From: Bacteroidota bacterium | GTDB taxonomy: Bacteria > Bacteroidota > Ignavibacteria > Kryptoniales > JAKASW01 | NCBI GenBank assembly: GCA_021794075.1 | Contig: JAJYRM010000001.1 | Span: forward strand, 42,861-106,860 | Reading direction: 5' to 3' | Length of the DNA: 64,000 nt | Shown: positions 1 through 10,864 of the stretch, one piece after another | Layout of the letters: each line of letters starts with the position of its first letter | Numbering within the stretch: the stretch's first letter is position 1 | Notes under the pieces: generated by a model | Seen by the model: only the letters and a program-made list of their open reading frames with translations | What the model was told of the DNA's origin: nothing | Database searches by the model: none | Made by a program: the position numbers and the translations under genes

Positions 1-59
1 CACAACGACAAGTCAAAAGGCCCGGTAAGGCATCGATAAGACTGGCAGTAGTGACGCTT

Positions 60-92
60 TAGGCCCCGTTACTGACGGGGCCTATTTGGTTT
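60..92 (+). terminator. Rho-independent terminator-like hairpin
   Basis: AGGCCCCGT-tactg-ACGGGGCCT perfect 9-bp stem followed by a T-rich tract (atttggtttt). Confidence 0.7.
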
Positions 93-140
93 TGGTTGTG
101 CGGAAAACATGGATTAAAATATTACTAAATTACAGGGCGA

Positions 141-812
141 ATGAGAATCCTCCTTGTAGAAGACGAAAAGAAAGTCGCACGCTTCCTTAAACTCGGCCTG
201 GAGGCCGAGAACCACGAAGTTGTGAATGCCTATGACGGTGAAGCCGCCGAAAGGATGGCTTTGTCCGAAGATTACGGCGTGATAGTGCTAGATATCATGC
301 TTCCTAAGAAAAACGGTATCGAAGTTCTCAGATCAATAAGGGGAAGTGGGAAGAAGACGCCGGTCTTAATTCTTACCGCAAAAGGGAGTCTAGAAGACAA
401 AGTCGAGGGACTCGACGAAGGCGCTGACGATTACCTCGTCAAACCGTTCGCGTTCGCCGAGTTCATCGCGCGCGTCCGTTCGCTCGGAAGAAGAAGTGGC
501 GGCGACAAATCTACCGTGCTGAAAGTGGCCGACCTCGAACTCGATCCGATCACTCGAAAGGCGAAGCGGAGCGGCAAGGAGATCGAACTCACAAATCGCG
601 AGTACGCGCTCCTCGAGTATTTTGTCCGCAACGTGAACAGAGTCTTGACGCGGACAGTCATATCGGAACACATTTGGGAATACAATTTCGACACGGGCAC
701 CAATATCGTAGAAGTTTATGTCAACAAACTCAGGAACAAGATAGATTCAGGCTTCGACGTGAAGCTTATTCACACTGTACGCGGCGCAGGCTACATGATG
801 AAGACAGAGTGA
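141..812 (+). CDS. OmpR/PhoB-family response regulator (REC + winged helix)
   Basis: MRILLVEDEKKVARFLKLGLE..., LDIMLPKKNG, LVKPFAF, C-terminal winged-helix NIVEVYVNKLRNKI...VRGAGYMM. Confidence 0.95.
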   Translation: MRILLVEDEKKVARFLKLGLEAENHEVVNAYDGEAAERMALSEDYGVIVLDIMLPKKNGIEVLRSIRGSGKKTPVLILTAKGSLEDKVEGLDEGADDYLVKPFAFAEFIARVRSLGRRSGGDKSTVLKVADLELDPITRKAKRSGKEIELTNREYALLEYFVRNVNRVLTRTVISEHIWEYNFDTGTNIVEVYVNKLRNKIDSGFDVKLIHTVRGAGYMMKTE

Positions 813-2293
813 TGCTGAACTCCATCCGTCTGAGACTTACAATATGGTATTCTCTCATACTTCTTGCCGCTCTGGGCGTTTTCGGGATCGCCTCTTATGT
901 CTACACTGGCGAGATGCTTTCACAAAACCTGACGTTGTCACTGGAAAACGAGACGGAATGGCTGAAGGACATTCTCGAAGGAAGGCTCGGCATCGAACGC
1001 GGAAAGAGCCGAAACCCACGCAGCCAGCTTTTGCCTCCTCCGTCGGCGCAACGCGACACCGTCACTGAAAGTGAGGGGAGAAACGAGTCGGAAGAAGATT
1101 ACACGATCTGGAACAAGATTTACGAGCACTCTCTCTTAAATTCTAAGAAGCAGTTCGTTGATGTCAGAGACAAACGCGGAAGGGTTTTTTACAAATCTTT
1201 CAACCTCGGCGAGGACACTCTCCCTTCACCTCCCGGCCTGAGAGAGTATGTTGTGAAAGTCATAAACACCACACTCGGGTCGGAAAGGATCCGCCTGGCG
1301 GCCATGAACACAAAATTTTACGAGATCCGTGTCGCTTACCCTGTTGAAGAGATTAACGACGTTCTGCGGAGTCTTTTCTCCATATTCATTATACTAATTC
1401 CGATTGTCCTCGCGATTTCCGTTTTCGGCGGCTACTTCCTCGCTAAACAGTCACTAAGGCCGGTCGAAGAGATAACGCGCACCGCCAGAAAAATAACGGC
1501 GACGAGCCTCCGGGAAAGAATCCATGTCAAAAATCCGAACGACGAGATTGGGAGACTCACTGAAACGCTGAACAATATGATAGGAAGACTTGAAGCTTCG
1601 TTCGAGCAGGTGCAGCAGTTTTCGCTGGATGCTTCGCACGAGCTGCGGACTCCACTCACAATCATGCGCGGCGAGATAGAACTCGCGCTTCGGGGAAACA
1701 ACAGAGGAACCTCATACAAAAAAACGCTTGTCAGTCTACTCGAAGAAGTACTCAGGATGACGAGCATAATAGAAGGGCTTATCCTTCTCGCAAAGGCCGA
1801 CAGCGGGAACGCGAAACTCGAAAAGAAACCCACACACCTCAACGCTTTGGTAAGCGAGATCAGAGAAGACGCGGAAATCCTGGCTGAGCAGAAGAAAATA
1901 TCAGTGTCGATCTCACGCCTCGACGAAGCGACTGTACTCGGCGATGCGGTGAGGCTCCGCCAACTCATGCTAAACCTCATCGATAACGCCATCAAGTACA
2001 CTCCCCAAGACGGGAAGATTACTCTGTCACTCGCGCTGGCACACGGGAAGGCTCGCTTCACCGTTGAGGATACCGGAATCGGCATACCCGATAGCGAGCT
2101 CAAAAAGATATTCGACAGGTTCTACAGGGTCGACAAAAGCAGAAGCAGGCTTCCGGACGGATTAGGACTCGGATTGTCTATATCGAGGTGGATCGCCGAA
2201 GCGCATGGCGGAAGCCTAATCGCTGAAAGTAAAGTTGGATCGGGAAGCAAGTTTACCATCATTCTACCTGCACTGGTCGACGTTCAAGCTTGA
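812..2293 (+). CDS. Two-component sensor histidine kinase (HAMP, HisKA, HATPase)
   Basis: Start ATG overlaps the regulator stop (TGATG); DASHELRTPLTIMRGEIE H-box, LIDNAIKYTP N-box, GLGLGLSISRWIAEAHGG. ORF-track start at 674 is an upstream extension. Confidence 0.92.
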   Translation: MLNSIRLRLTIWYSLILLAALGVFGIASYVYTGEMLSQNLTLSLENETEWLKDILEGRLGIERGKSRNPRSQLLPPPSAQRDTVTESEGRNESEEDYTIWNKIYEHSLLNSKKQFVDVRDKRGRVFYKSFNLGEDTLPSPPGLREYVVKVINTTLGSERIRLAAMNTKFYEIRVAYPVEEINDVLRSLFSIFIILIPIVLAISVFGGYFLAKQSLRPVEEITRTARKITATSLRERIHVKNPNDEIGRLTETLNNMIGRLEASFEQVQQFSLDASHELRTPLTIMRGEIELALRGNNRGTSYKKTLVSLLEEVLRMTSIIEGLILLAKADSGNAKLEKKPTHLNALVSEIREDAEILAEQKKISVSISRLDEATVLGDAVRLRQLMLNLIDNAIKYTPQDGKITLSLALAHGKARFTVEDTGIGIPDSELKKIFDRFYRVDKSRSRLPDGLGLGLSISRWIAEAHGGSLIAESKVGSGSKFTIILPALVDVQA

Positions 2294-2488
2294 TGGAAAG
2301 ATTGAGACAAGACTCCCATCTCCAAAGACTCGCCGTCAAGTTACCGGCTTCCCTCCACCATGTTTTTAAGAAGCGTCGAGCTCAAATTTTACGGAAAGCA
2401 CTTTACTGGCATCCATTCCACCCAGACGGCTCTAGGATCCAGCCACTAGTCAAAACACCCCTTTGAATGCCTGTGGCCATTTGAGACG

Positions 2489-2512
2489 GGCCGCCGGTCA
2501 AAACCGGCGGCC
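2489..2512. terminator. GC-rich perfect hairpin between convergent genes, possible terminator
   Basis: GGCCGCCGGT-caaa-ACCGGCGGCC 10-bp perfect stem; no clear U-tract. Confidence 0.45.
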
Positions 2513-2525
2513 ATCACTACTTTGA

Positions 2526-3917
2526 TCAGTGTCTGCCCACTTCTGTGAGCTTGTGCGCATCGAGTATATCATCAAGGAGTCTCTTATCGACGATATTCTT
2601 CTCGAGAAGGACTTCGCGTACGGTCTTGTCGTTTTTCACCGCTTCTTTAACGACTTCCGCAGCCTTCAGGTAACCTATATGCGGGGTTAATGCCGTAACG
2701 ATGCTGACGCTCTTCTCCGCGAACTCTCTGCACACTTCCTCGTCCGCTTCGATGCCGTCCACGCACTTTACGCGAAGCACGTGAAGGGCATTCCTGTATA
2801 TCTCGAGCGCAAAAGTAATGTTGAAGCCGATCACCGGCATCATAACGTTCAACTCAAGCTGGCCGGCCTGCGTCGCGTAAGCTACTGTCGTGTCGAGACC
2901 TATGACCTGAAAAGAGACCATGTTGACCATCTCCAGTATGCTCGGGTTCACTTTGCCGGGCATGATCGAGGAACCAGGCTGCACCGCAGGAAGCTTGATC
3001 TCGGCAAGGCCGGTCCTTGGACCGCTGCTCAAGAGGCGCAAGTCGTTAGCAATCCTTGTGATATCGAGCGCCAGGTTGCGCAGCGCCCCGCTCATTGAAG
3101 CCGCGCCCGCCATACTCTGCATCGCTTCGAAATAGTTCTTCGCCTGCTTGAAGGGGATACCGGTCAGCTCTTCGAGCTGCTTAGGCATCATCTCGCGGTA
3201 CTTCGGATCGGCGTTCACACCGGTGCCCACTGCCGTCCCGCCAATGCCGAGATGCGTCAGATCTTCCCGGATTTGCTTAATCCTGTCGATGTGGCCGTGC
3301 ACGCACGCCGCATAGCCTGAAAATTCCTGACCGAGTCGTATCGGCGTCGCGTCCTGGAGATGCGTCCTTCCCGATTTGATAACGTGGTCGAACTCCTTCG
3401 CCTTTTTAGAGAACGATTTTTCAAGTTCGGCGAGCACGGGCAGGAATTTATCGACGAGCAGAATCGACGACACGCGGATCACGGTTGGTATCAGATCGTT
3501 CGTCGACTGTGCCATATTGACGTCGTCGTTCGGGTTGATGACGGAATAGTCGCCACGCTTGCCGCCCAGGATTTCGATCGCACGGTTTGCGAGGACTTCA
3601 TTCGCATTCATGTTGTGCGAAGTGCCGGCTCCAGCCTGGAAGACATCGACCACGAACTGTTCGGCAAATTTCCCGCCCAGCACCTCGTCGCATGCCTTGA
3701 CGATTGCATCTGTCTTCTTTTTGTCGAGCAGTTTCAGTTTGTTATTGACAAGCGCGGCAGCCTTCTTAACAAGAACCGTAGCCTTCACCCAATCCGGGTG
3801 AGGCTTGAGTCCGCTGATTGGAAAGTTTTCGACTGCCCTCTGAACCTGGACGCCGTAATAGGCATCCACCGGAACCTTCAATTCGCCAAGTGAGTCTTTT
3901 TCAATTCGGTAATCCAT
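2526..3917 (-). CDS. aspA: Aspartate ammonia-lyase / class II fumarase superfamily
   Basis: GSSIMPGKVNP signature, TAVGTGVN, QAGQLELNVMMPVI; likely start MDYRIEKD at 3917. Confidence 0.85.
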   Translation of the reverse strand: MDYRIEKDSLGELKVPVDAYYGVQVQRAVENFPISGLKPHPDWVKATVLVKKAAALVNNKLKLLDKKKTDAIVKACDEVLGGKFAEQFVVDVFQAGAGTSHNMNANEVLANRAIEILGGKRGDYSVINPNDDVNMAQSTNDLIPTVIRVSSILLVDKFLPVLAELEKSFSKKAKEFDHVIKSGRTHLQDATPIRLGQEFSGYAACVHGHIDRIKQIREDLTHLGIGGTAVGTGVNADPKYREMMPKQLEELTGIPFKQAKNYFEAMQSMAGAASMSGALRNLALDITRIANDLRLLSSGPRTGLAEIKLPAVQPGSSIMPGKVNPSILEMVNMVSFQVIGLDTTVAYATQAGQLELNVMMPVIGFNITFALEIYRNALHVLRVKCVDGIEADEEVCREFAEKSVSIVTALTPHIGYLKAAEVVKEAVKNDKTVREVLLEKNIVDKRLLDDILDAHKLTEVGRH

Positions 3918-4105
3918 TTTTTCCCTTTCGATTCTAACCTTGTTAAGGTTGGCTTTGATAAAACATTTCACTGAGTGGCACAGATACCGCGTCGAAATAT
4001 CTCCCGACAGAGATTATTAAGAATGCCGGTTCCGCGTCACGCGTCATGTTGAGAGCCCGTGTAATTCTCCTAAGCCCTGCTGCGGCGTTCATTCCAAAAA
4101 CCGCC

Positions 4106-4765
4106 TTAAACCGCCTTCTCCGCGTCTCCGAGCAATTTTCCGCTGACCACGTCGGCAGTGGTAACCACCCTCACACCGCGTTCAGTCCAGTTCTCGACTA
4201 ATTCACGCCCTTTGTCCTCATAGATAGCCTTCGCGGCGTCTGTCACGAGATAGATTTTGTACTTGCCGATGCGGAGGAATCCCTCGATCGCGTGCGCATC
4301 GCAGACATCCAGCGCAACTCCATAGACGACGATGTCCGTCGGATGAAGTATCTCAAGCACCGCGGGCACATTGGGATTCGAGAAGACGTCAAACTTTTGT
4401 TTACGAAATACTATTTCCCCGCCATGCTTTGAAATCTTTTTTTCGAGAAGCCTCCGCTCAAAGCTGATGCAATCTATCCAGAGTGGATCGATCGGGCTCG
4501 TCTCGGGAATCTTCTTCTGGCCGGGCGTGCCTTGCACACAGTGTAGCGGAAACGTCTCGTGGAAATCCGGATGATCAGATATTTCCTCGTCGGTCGAAAG
4601 GTGGTAGTCCACCGATCCGCAGATCTGAATGTCGTTTTCTCTTGCGTACTCGGTAAGCGCCTTTAGATTCTGCGCTATGCTCTCCGCTCCCTGCACATAC
4701 AGCTTTCCGTCGGGCATCATGAAATCGTACTGTGTATCAACGTCCCAAAAAATCAACTTCTGCAT
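4106..4765 (-). CDS. Isochorismatase/nicotinamidase-family cysteine hydrolase
   Basis: FWDVDTQYDFM, DIVVYGVALDVCDAHAIEGFL. Confidence 0.8.
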   Translation of the reverse strand: MQKLIFWDVDTQYDFMMPDGKLYVQGAESIAQNLKALTEYARENDIQICGSVDYHLSTDEEISDHPDFHETFPLHCVQGTPGQKKIPETSPIDPLWIDCISFERRLLEKKISKHGGEIVFRKQKFDVFSNPNVPAVLEILHPTDIVVYGVALDVCDAHAIEGFLRIGKYKIYLVTDAAKAIYEDKGRELVENWTERGVRVVTTADVVSGKLLGDAEKAV

Positions 4766-5269
4766 ATCTAGCTCCGCTGTAGTGCCCGGTTTTTCAAGAC
4801 TTTTTCCCTGATCATCGTGCTACAATTTACACTCTATGTGCAAACCTTGTCAAGGTTTGATACATTGACATGTTGCGTCTCCGTCTTGAGAGGCCGCCCC
4901 TACGGGCCTTCCTTTTTTTTCCCTTTTAATCTCTACAAACGAACCATCGTTAACGGCACTCATCGCGAACTCACGCTGTAACTGTGCCGGCAACAATCTG
5001 CCTCTAATCTAATCATCACCTAACAACGAGGAATCGAACCCAAAGCAGACTGTTCTTTGACTACCCTCATTAGGTATCGCTGTAGGCGCGAGCTGTTTGT
5101 AGATTGCACCATATAAGACACCTATAAGCTCCAGCTCCGGGAGAAACGGCCTGTTTTACAAAGATGTGTGTGTTTTGTATATGCCCCAGATTGCTTCGAT
5201 GCGCGGTGAAACCACTTGCATCAGGTATTCCCACGCGTTCGCTTCCTCAGCGGGGAAAAAAAAGCGGCT

Positions 5270-5704
5270 TCATTCCTTAATATCCCCCTTCGCGAACGCC
5301 TCTTCAAGCGTGTGCCAGCCGAGAGTCGCGCACTTCACCCTGACAGGGAACTTCGAAACACCCTGCATCGAAATCGCGTCGCCCATCTCCTCGCCGTAAT
5401 CCCCCTCGGTTCCCTTTACCATGTCGTAAAATCTTGACGCGAGCTTCTTCGCCTCTTCGATAGTCCTCCCTTTTACGAGGTCCGTCATTATCGAGGCTGA
5501 GGCCTGGCTAATCGAGCAACCCGCGCCGGAAAACTTCGTGTCGACGATGACGCCGTCCTTCACGAGGACGCTGACCTGAATATCGTCACCGCATGACTCG
5601 TTGTAACCGCGTGAACTATAAGTCGGGTTGGTTATAAGCCCGTGGTTGTGAGGATGTTGATAATGGTCGAGAATAATCTCCGTGAATAGATCATTTAAGG
5701 ACAT
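5270..5704 (-). CDS. sufU: Fe-S cluster assembly scaffold SufU
   Basis: NESCGDDIQVSV, FSGAGCSISQASASIM, RVKCATLGWHTLEEA. Confidence 0.92.
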   Translation of the reverse strand: MSLNDLFTEIILDHYQHPHNHGLITNPTYSSRGYNESCGDDIQVSVLVKDGVIVDTKFSGAGCSISQASASIMTDLVKGRTIEEAKKLASRFYDMVKGTEGDYGEEMGDAISMQGVSKFPVRVKCATLGWHTLEEAFAKGDIKE

Positions 5705-5725
5705 GCCGATTATCCATTCTTTGTT

Positions 5726-6988
5726 TTATCTGGCATCCCGAACTGTTTGTTCGGGAGCGGCTTTCTTCCTGGGTCTGAATATCGAGATTCCCTTCTCGAG
5801 CGCTGCGGCAAGCGCTTCAACATCGGACTTGTCGTTGTAAAGGTAAAAGCTTGCTCTTGCCGTCGATTGCACCTCCAGCTTCCTCATAAGCGGCTGCGCG
5901 CAATGATGGCCCGCTCGTATCGCGATCCCTTCTGAGTCAAGTATCGTTGATATGTCGTGCGGGTGTACGGCATCTACCGTGAACGAAATGACTCCGGTTC
6001 CAGTCGTGGTGGGTCTGAATATGCGTATGCCGTCGACCTCAGCGAGGCGCTTGGCGGCGTAGTCGCCGAGCTCGATCTCATGGTCCTCAACATTCTGCAT
6101 CCCGATCTTTTCGAGATAGCTGATAGCGGCTTTGAGTCCGACGGCGCCGGCGATATTCGGCGTGCCCGCTTCGAACTTGTACGGCGGCCTCGCGTAATTG
6201 GAAGTCGTCGGGAACACTTCATTTATCATCTCTCCTCCGCCGAGGAACGGCTCCATCTTCTCGAGAAGCTCGTACTTCGCGTAAAGCGCGCCGATACCGG
6301 TGGGGCCACACATCTTGTGCCCGCTGAGAACGTAAAAATCGCAGCCGATATCCCGGACGTCCACCGGCATGTGAGGAGCGCTCTGCGCCCCGTCCACCAT
6401 CGCCAGCGCGCCCGCTTCGTGCGCCATCCGGCAAATATCTTTCACCGGGTTGATTGTCCCGAGAACGTTCGAAACGTGCACAACCGACACCATCTTCGTC
6501 TTCGGACCGAGGTTGTCCTTCAAAGACTGGAGATCGAGCCGGTAGTCGGAACTCATTCTTATAAATTTTAATACCGCACCCGTATGCCGGGAAATGATGT
6601 GCCATGGAACAAGATTGCTATGATGTTCCATGTCGCTCAAGATCACCTCGTCCCCCTCATGGAGGTTATTCAAACCCCAGGCATAGGCAACCAGGTTCAG
6701 CGATTCGGTGGCATTTCTTGTGAAAACAATCGATTCCGGTTTCGCCGCGCCTATGAAGCTCGCGACTTTCGATCGGGCTTCCTCATACATATCTGTCGCA
6801 ATCTGACTGAGCTCGTAAGTTCCCCTGTGGACATTCGCGTTGTAATTCGCATAATAGTCGTCTAGCGACGTAATCACTTCCTGTGGCTTCTGAGTAGTCG
6901 CCGCGCTGTCGAGGTAGATAAGCGGCTTCCCCTTGGATTTCCAATTGCCGAAGATTGGGAAGTCTTTTTTCGTATCACGTTGGATCAT
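5726..6988 (-). CDS. sufS: Cysteine desulfurase SufS
   Basis: YLDSAATTQKP, SGHKMCGPTGIGALY, RAGHHCAQPLM. Confidence 0.95.
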   Translation of the reverse strand: MIQRDTKKDFPIFGNWKSKGKPLIYLDSAATTQKPQEVITSLDDYYANYNANVHRGTYELSQIATDMYEEARSKVASFIGAAKPESIVFTRNATESLNLVAYAWGLNNLHEGDEVILSDMEHHSNLVPWHIISRHTGAVLKFIRMSSDYRLDLQSLKDNLGPKTKMVSVVHVSNVLGTINPVKDICRMAHEAGALAMVDGAQSAPHMPVDVRDIGCDFYVLSGHKMCGPTGIGALYAKYELLEKMEPFLGGGEMINEVFPTTSNYARPPYKFEAGTPNIAGAVGLKAAISYLEKIGMQNVEDHEIELGDYAAKRLAEVDGIRIFRPTTTGTGVISFTVDAVHPHDISTILDSEGIAIRAGHHCAQPLMRKLEVQSTARASFYLYNDKSDVEALAAALEKGISIFRPRKKAAPEQTVRDAR

Positions 6989-7551
6989 AAGCTAGTCCTT
7001 CTGTCAATGCATAATTCCCAACAAAATTTCCGCCTGAAATGTTGCCTTTTCCCGTTATAGAATTGGTGCCCGGATTCGCCGATAAGTTAGCAAGGGGAGG
7101 CTTGCAATTCAATGTTTACGGTTATTGGGAAGCCCGCCAGGCCCAGCCTCAGTTGATTAGGAAATGCGGTTCTACTCCGCAATCCGGCAGCAGCCTCATA
7201 ATTGAAACATATCTCGCGGTTCTTTGAATGACTACTGGTGGAGTGTATTCAAGCCCCGTTCGACACTTTTTTCAATTTAGAAAATATTTCGGGCGGTAAG
7301 CATGTTCCGTTTCTTTCTTCCCCCTCTAAGCTCCGAGCCGTTCCGCCGTTTGGAGAGAGTCGCGCTGTTGATGAGCTCAATCCGACCGAGTGCGATGTCG
7401 GGATCACGTAAGCGAAATCCTCATGACATTTAAGTCGAAAGATTCGCCAGATTTATACGCGAACATTCCCTCACCATCCCTTCGCCATCCCCTTTAGAAA
7501 GGGCCGGCAAACTAAACGCGGGAAGTTTCTGTTCTATCCGGTTTCTTTAAA

Positions 7552-10500
7552 TCACTTTCCGTGACAGTTCTTGTATTTCTTTCCGCTACCACATGGGCAC
7601 GGGTCATTGCGTCCCACTTTCTCCGCGACCCTGACCGGTTTTCGTTTAATCTGCCCCTCTGCACCCTGTGCGGCAGGCTCGCGATTCGCCTGCATTCCGA
7701 AACCAACGGCAGACTCATGCTGAAGCTGCATCTGTTCTCTTCTCGGGCGGGAGGCGCGACGCTGGGGTATCTCCTCTGGAACCGCCGGGAACGCCCTGTA
7801 AACGATCTGAAGCACTTCGCGGTTGATATCCTTCAGCATTTGGACGAACATGTCGAAAGCTTCGCGCTTGTATTCAACGACCGGGTCCTTCTGCCCGTAG
7901 GCGCGGAGATTTATTCCCTCCTTCAGGTCGTCCATCTCGCGGAGGTGTTCCTTCCACTTTTCATCGATCACTTGGAGCGTTGCCATGCGCTCGAGGCGGC
8001 TCATCATCTCAATACCGAGTTCCTTTTCCTTATTGTTATAGAACTCGACTGCCGCCTTTACAACCCTGTCGGACACTCCGTCCTTGCCAAAACGTCTGAA
8101 CTCGTCCGGCGTGAAGTTCACCTCGACAAGGAAAGTTCTCCGGAGATCGTCAATGAGCCCGGCGATGTCCCCGTCGTCATAGTATTTGTCGACCACTTCA
8201 TCGACAAGCTCACGCATCATGCCGAAGATATCATCTTTCAGCCGCTCGCCGACGAGGGCATGCCTTCTTCTGTCGTAGACAACCTCGCGCTGCTGATTCA
8301 TAACGTCGTCGTACTCAAGGAGTCGTTTCCTGATGGCGTAGTTGTTTTCCTCGACCTTTTTCTGCGCGCGCTCGACGCTCTTTGTTATCATCGGGTGCTC
8401 GATGACATCGCCTTCCTTCATTCCAAACCTGTCCATGACTCGAGCTATGCGGTCGCTTCCGAACAGCCTCATCAGGTCGTCTTCGAGTGAAAGATAGAAC
8501 CGTGACGATCCAGGGTCTCCCTGACGTCCGGCGCGGCCTCTTAACTGCCTGTCGATGCGTCTTGCCTCGTGACGCTCGGTGCCTATTATATGCAATCCGC
8601 CTTTCTCGACGACGCCCGGTCCGAGCTTTATGTCCGTTCCGCGGCCGGCCATGTTAGTTGCGATGGTAATTGCGCCGGGCATTCCGGCTCTCGACACTAT
8701 CTCAGCTTCGCGCTGGTGCTGCTTGGCATTCAAGACCTCATGAGCAACGCCGCGGCGTTTGAGCATCCTGCTTATGGTCTCGCTCACCTCGACGCTCGTT
8801 GTGCCGACGAGGACGGGCCGAGACTGCTTCTTCATCTCCTCGATCTCAGTTATCACGGCGTTGTATTTTTCGCGCTTCGTGCGATAGATGAAGTCATTCA
8901 TATCATCTCTCGCAAGCGATCTGTTCGTCGGAATGACGGTCACATCCAGCTTATAAATATCGAAAAACTCACCCGCTTCGGTTTCCGCGGTGCCGGTCAT
9001 CCCGGCGAGTTTCTTGTAAAGCCTGAAATAATTCTGAAGAGTTATCGTCGCGAGTGTCTGCGTGTCTCGCTCGACCTTGACGCTCTCCTTCGCCTCTATC
9101 GCCTGGTGAAGTCCTTCAGAGTATCTCCTTCCCTGCAAGATCCTGCCTGTGAACTCGTCGACGATAAGTACCTTGCCGTCCTGCACGACATACTCAACAT
9201 CTTTTTCGTAAAGGGTGTACGCGCGCAGGAGCTGGTTCACCGTATGAATACGATCGCTTCGCTCGGCATAGAGCGCGTAGAGCTCTTCCTTCTTCCGCTG
9301 CACCTGCGCCGCAGTGAGATCCTTATCGCCGTCAATAGCCGCGACTTCGTTGCCAATATCTGGCAGGACGAACATATCCTTGTCTGTCTGTGAAGACGCC
9401 AGATAATCGCGCCCTTTATCCGTCAGGTCGATAACATGCGTTTTTTCGTCGACGGCATAGTAAAGCTCGTCGTCAATTTCATGCATCCGTTGACCCTGAT
9501 CCTTGAGGTATTCAAGCTCCGTCGTCTGCATGAGCCGCTTGTTCGCGGGTTCATTTAAAATCTTCGCTAGTCGGTTGTTCTTTGGAAATCCCCGGTACCC
9601 TCTCAGCAGAAGGACACCAGCTTCTTTCTCATTTCCCTCGGACAAGAATTTTTCTATATCAGCCGCATATTTATTGACGAGCCTGATCTGCTCATTGACC
9701 AGCCGTTCCACCCGAGGCTTCATATCGTCGAACGAATGCTCGGTAGATCCGACAGGCCCGCTGATGATTAGCGGCGTCCTCGCTTCGTCGATAAGCACGG
9801 AGTCAACTTCGTCGACGATCGCGTAGTAGTGCTCGCGTTGAACGATATCCTCCGCTTCAACCCCCATGTTGTCGCGGAGATAATCAAATCCAAACTCGTT
9901 GTTCGTTCCGTAGGTGATGTCGCAGTTATACATCGCTCGGCGCTGCGTGGTATCCATATCGGATTGAATGCACCCTACGGTGAGTCCGAGGAACTCGAAT
10001 ACTTTCCCCATCCACTCGCTGTCACGTTTCGCCAGGTAGTCGTTTACTGTAACGAGGTGAGCGCCTCTCCCGGGAAGGGCGTTGAGATAAAGCGGCATCA
10101 CGGCGACGAGCGTCTTTCCTTCGCCCGTTGCCATCTCCGCGATCTTGCCCTCATGAAGAACGGCGGCTCCCATCAGCTGGACATCAAACGGGACCATGTC
10201 CCAGACAACTTTGTGCCCGGTGACGTCCCAACTTGTTCCCACAAGTCTTCGGCAAGCGTCCTTCACTACGGCGAAGGCCTCCGGCAGGATGTCATCGAGG
10301 ATATCCGCAATCATGTCATCGCGTTCCTGTTCAAGCTCATCGAGGTCCTTGTAAACGGCTTTTCTTTCCTCGCCCTCTACGTCCCCCTTGAGCTTCTCTT
10401 TAAGATCGGCGATTTCTCTCTCGATCTCAGCCGTCTCTTCCTTGATTCTATTCCGAAACGCCCCGGTCTTTGCCTTCAGCTCATCGTCAGAAATAGACTG

Positions 10501-10605
10501 AAGTTTTTCAAACTCTTCGTTGATTTCATCTACATACGGAAGGAGTTTCTTCGCATCCCGTTCGTGTTTTGAGCCAAAAATCTTGCCAAATGCGGATAAT
10601 GCCAT
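7552..10605 (-). CDS. secA: Preprotein translocase ATPase SecA
   Basis: ATGEGKTLVAVMPLYLNAL, TNMAGRGTDIKLG, C-terminal zinc motif CPCGSGKKYKNCHGK. Confidence 0.98.
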   Translation of the reverse strand: MALSAFGKIFGSKHERDAKKLLPYVDEINEEFEKLQSISDDELKAKTGAFRNRIKEETAEIEREIADLKEKLKGDVEGEERKAVYKDLDELEQERDDMIADILDDILPEAFAVVKDACRRLVGTSWDVTGHKVVWDMVPFDVQLMGAAVLHEGKIAEMATGEGKTLVAVMPLYLNALPGRGAHLVTVNDYLAKRDSEWMGKVFEFLGLTVGCIQSDMDTTQRRAMYNCDITYGTNNEFGFDYLRDNMGVEAEDIVQREHYYAIVDEVDSVLIDEARTPLIISGPVGSTEHSFDDMKPRVERLVNEQIRLVNKYAADIEKFLSEGNEKEAGVLLLRGYRGFPKNNRLAKILNEPANKRLMQTTELEYLKDQGQRMHEIDDELYYAVDEKTHVIDLTDKGRDYLASSQTDKDMFVLPDIGNEVAAIDGDKDLTAAQVQRKKEELYALYAERSDRIHTVNQLLRAYTLYEKDVEYVVQDGKVLIVDEFTGRILQGRRYSEGLHQAIEAKESVKVERDTQTLATITLQNYFRLYKKLAGMTGTAETEAGEFFDIYKLDVTVIPTNRSLARDDMNDFIYRTKREKYNAVITEIEEMKKQSRPVLVGTTSVEVSETISRMLKRRGVAHEVLNAKQHQREAEIVSRAGMPGAITIATNMAGRGTDIKLGPGVVEKGGLHIIGTERHEARRIDRQLRGRAGRQGDPGSSRFYLSLEDDLMRLFGSDRIARVMDRFGMKEGDVIEHPMITKSVERAQKKVEENNYAIRKRLLEYDDVMNQQREVVYDRRRHALVGERLKDDIFGMMRELVDEVVDKYYDDGDIAGLIDDLRRTFLVEVNFTPDEFRRFGKDGVSDRVVKAAVEFYNNKEKELGIEMMSRLERMATLQVIDEKWKEHLREMDDLKEGINLRAYGQKDPVVEYKREAFDMFVQMLKDINREVLQIVYRAFPAVPEEIPQRRASRPRREQMQLQHESAVGFGMQANREPAAQGAEGQIKRKPVRVAEKVGRNDPCPCGSGKKYKNCHGK

Positions 10606-10864
10606 CTTTCCTCTTAAAATTTCTCAAAAAAATATAGCCAGACCGCCCCCCTTAATCAAGGTAACGGTCTTTTGACTTTAGAGCCGCTGGAATTACATTA
10701 TAGACGAGTCGAGTGCGATTTACTTGCCCCTACGCACCATGTATACCTACCAGTTCATCCCTACCTTTTGATTGTCGCCCGACGATGCCGGCGAGACTGA
10801 AGACTCCGTCCGGTAATGTTAACGAAAACAAGAGAAGAGTTTTCCAAATACAACGGAGGGCACG

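Noticed and set aside
674-811. Upstream N-terminal extension of the histidine kinase ORF
   Set aside because: Overlaps the response regulator out of frame; the ATG at 812 gives the expected MLNSIRLRLTIWYS membrane start
4865-4915. GGCCCGTAGGGGCGGCC / GACATGTTGCGTCTC fragment that resembles common bacterial palindromic repeats
   Set aside because: Single short partial copy; cannot be assigned to a repeat family without the rest of the genome
5025-5060. GGAATCGAACCC resembling the reverse complement of a tRNA T-loop
   Set aside because: Flanking bases do not form a T-stem and no acceptor, anticodon or D arms could be placed
7120-7200. Possible SRP RNA (GAAGCCCGCCAGGCCC...)
   Set aside because: Lacks the conserved GGAA/AGCAG helix 8 motif in the right arrangement
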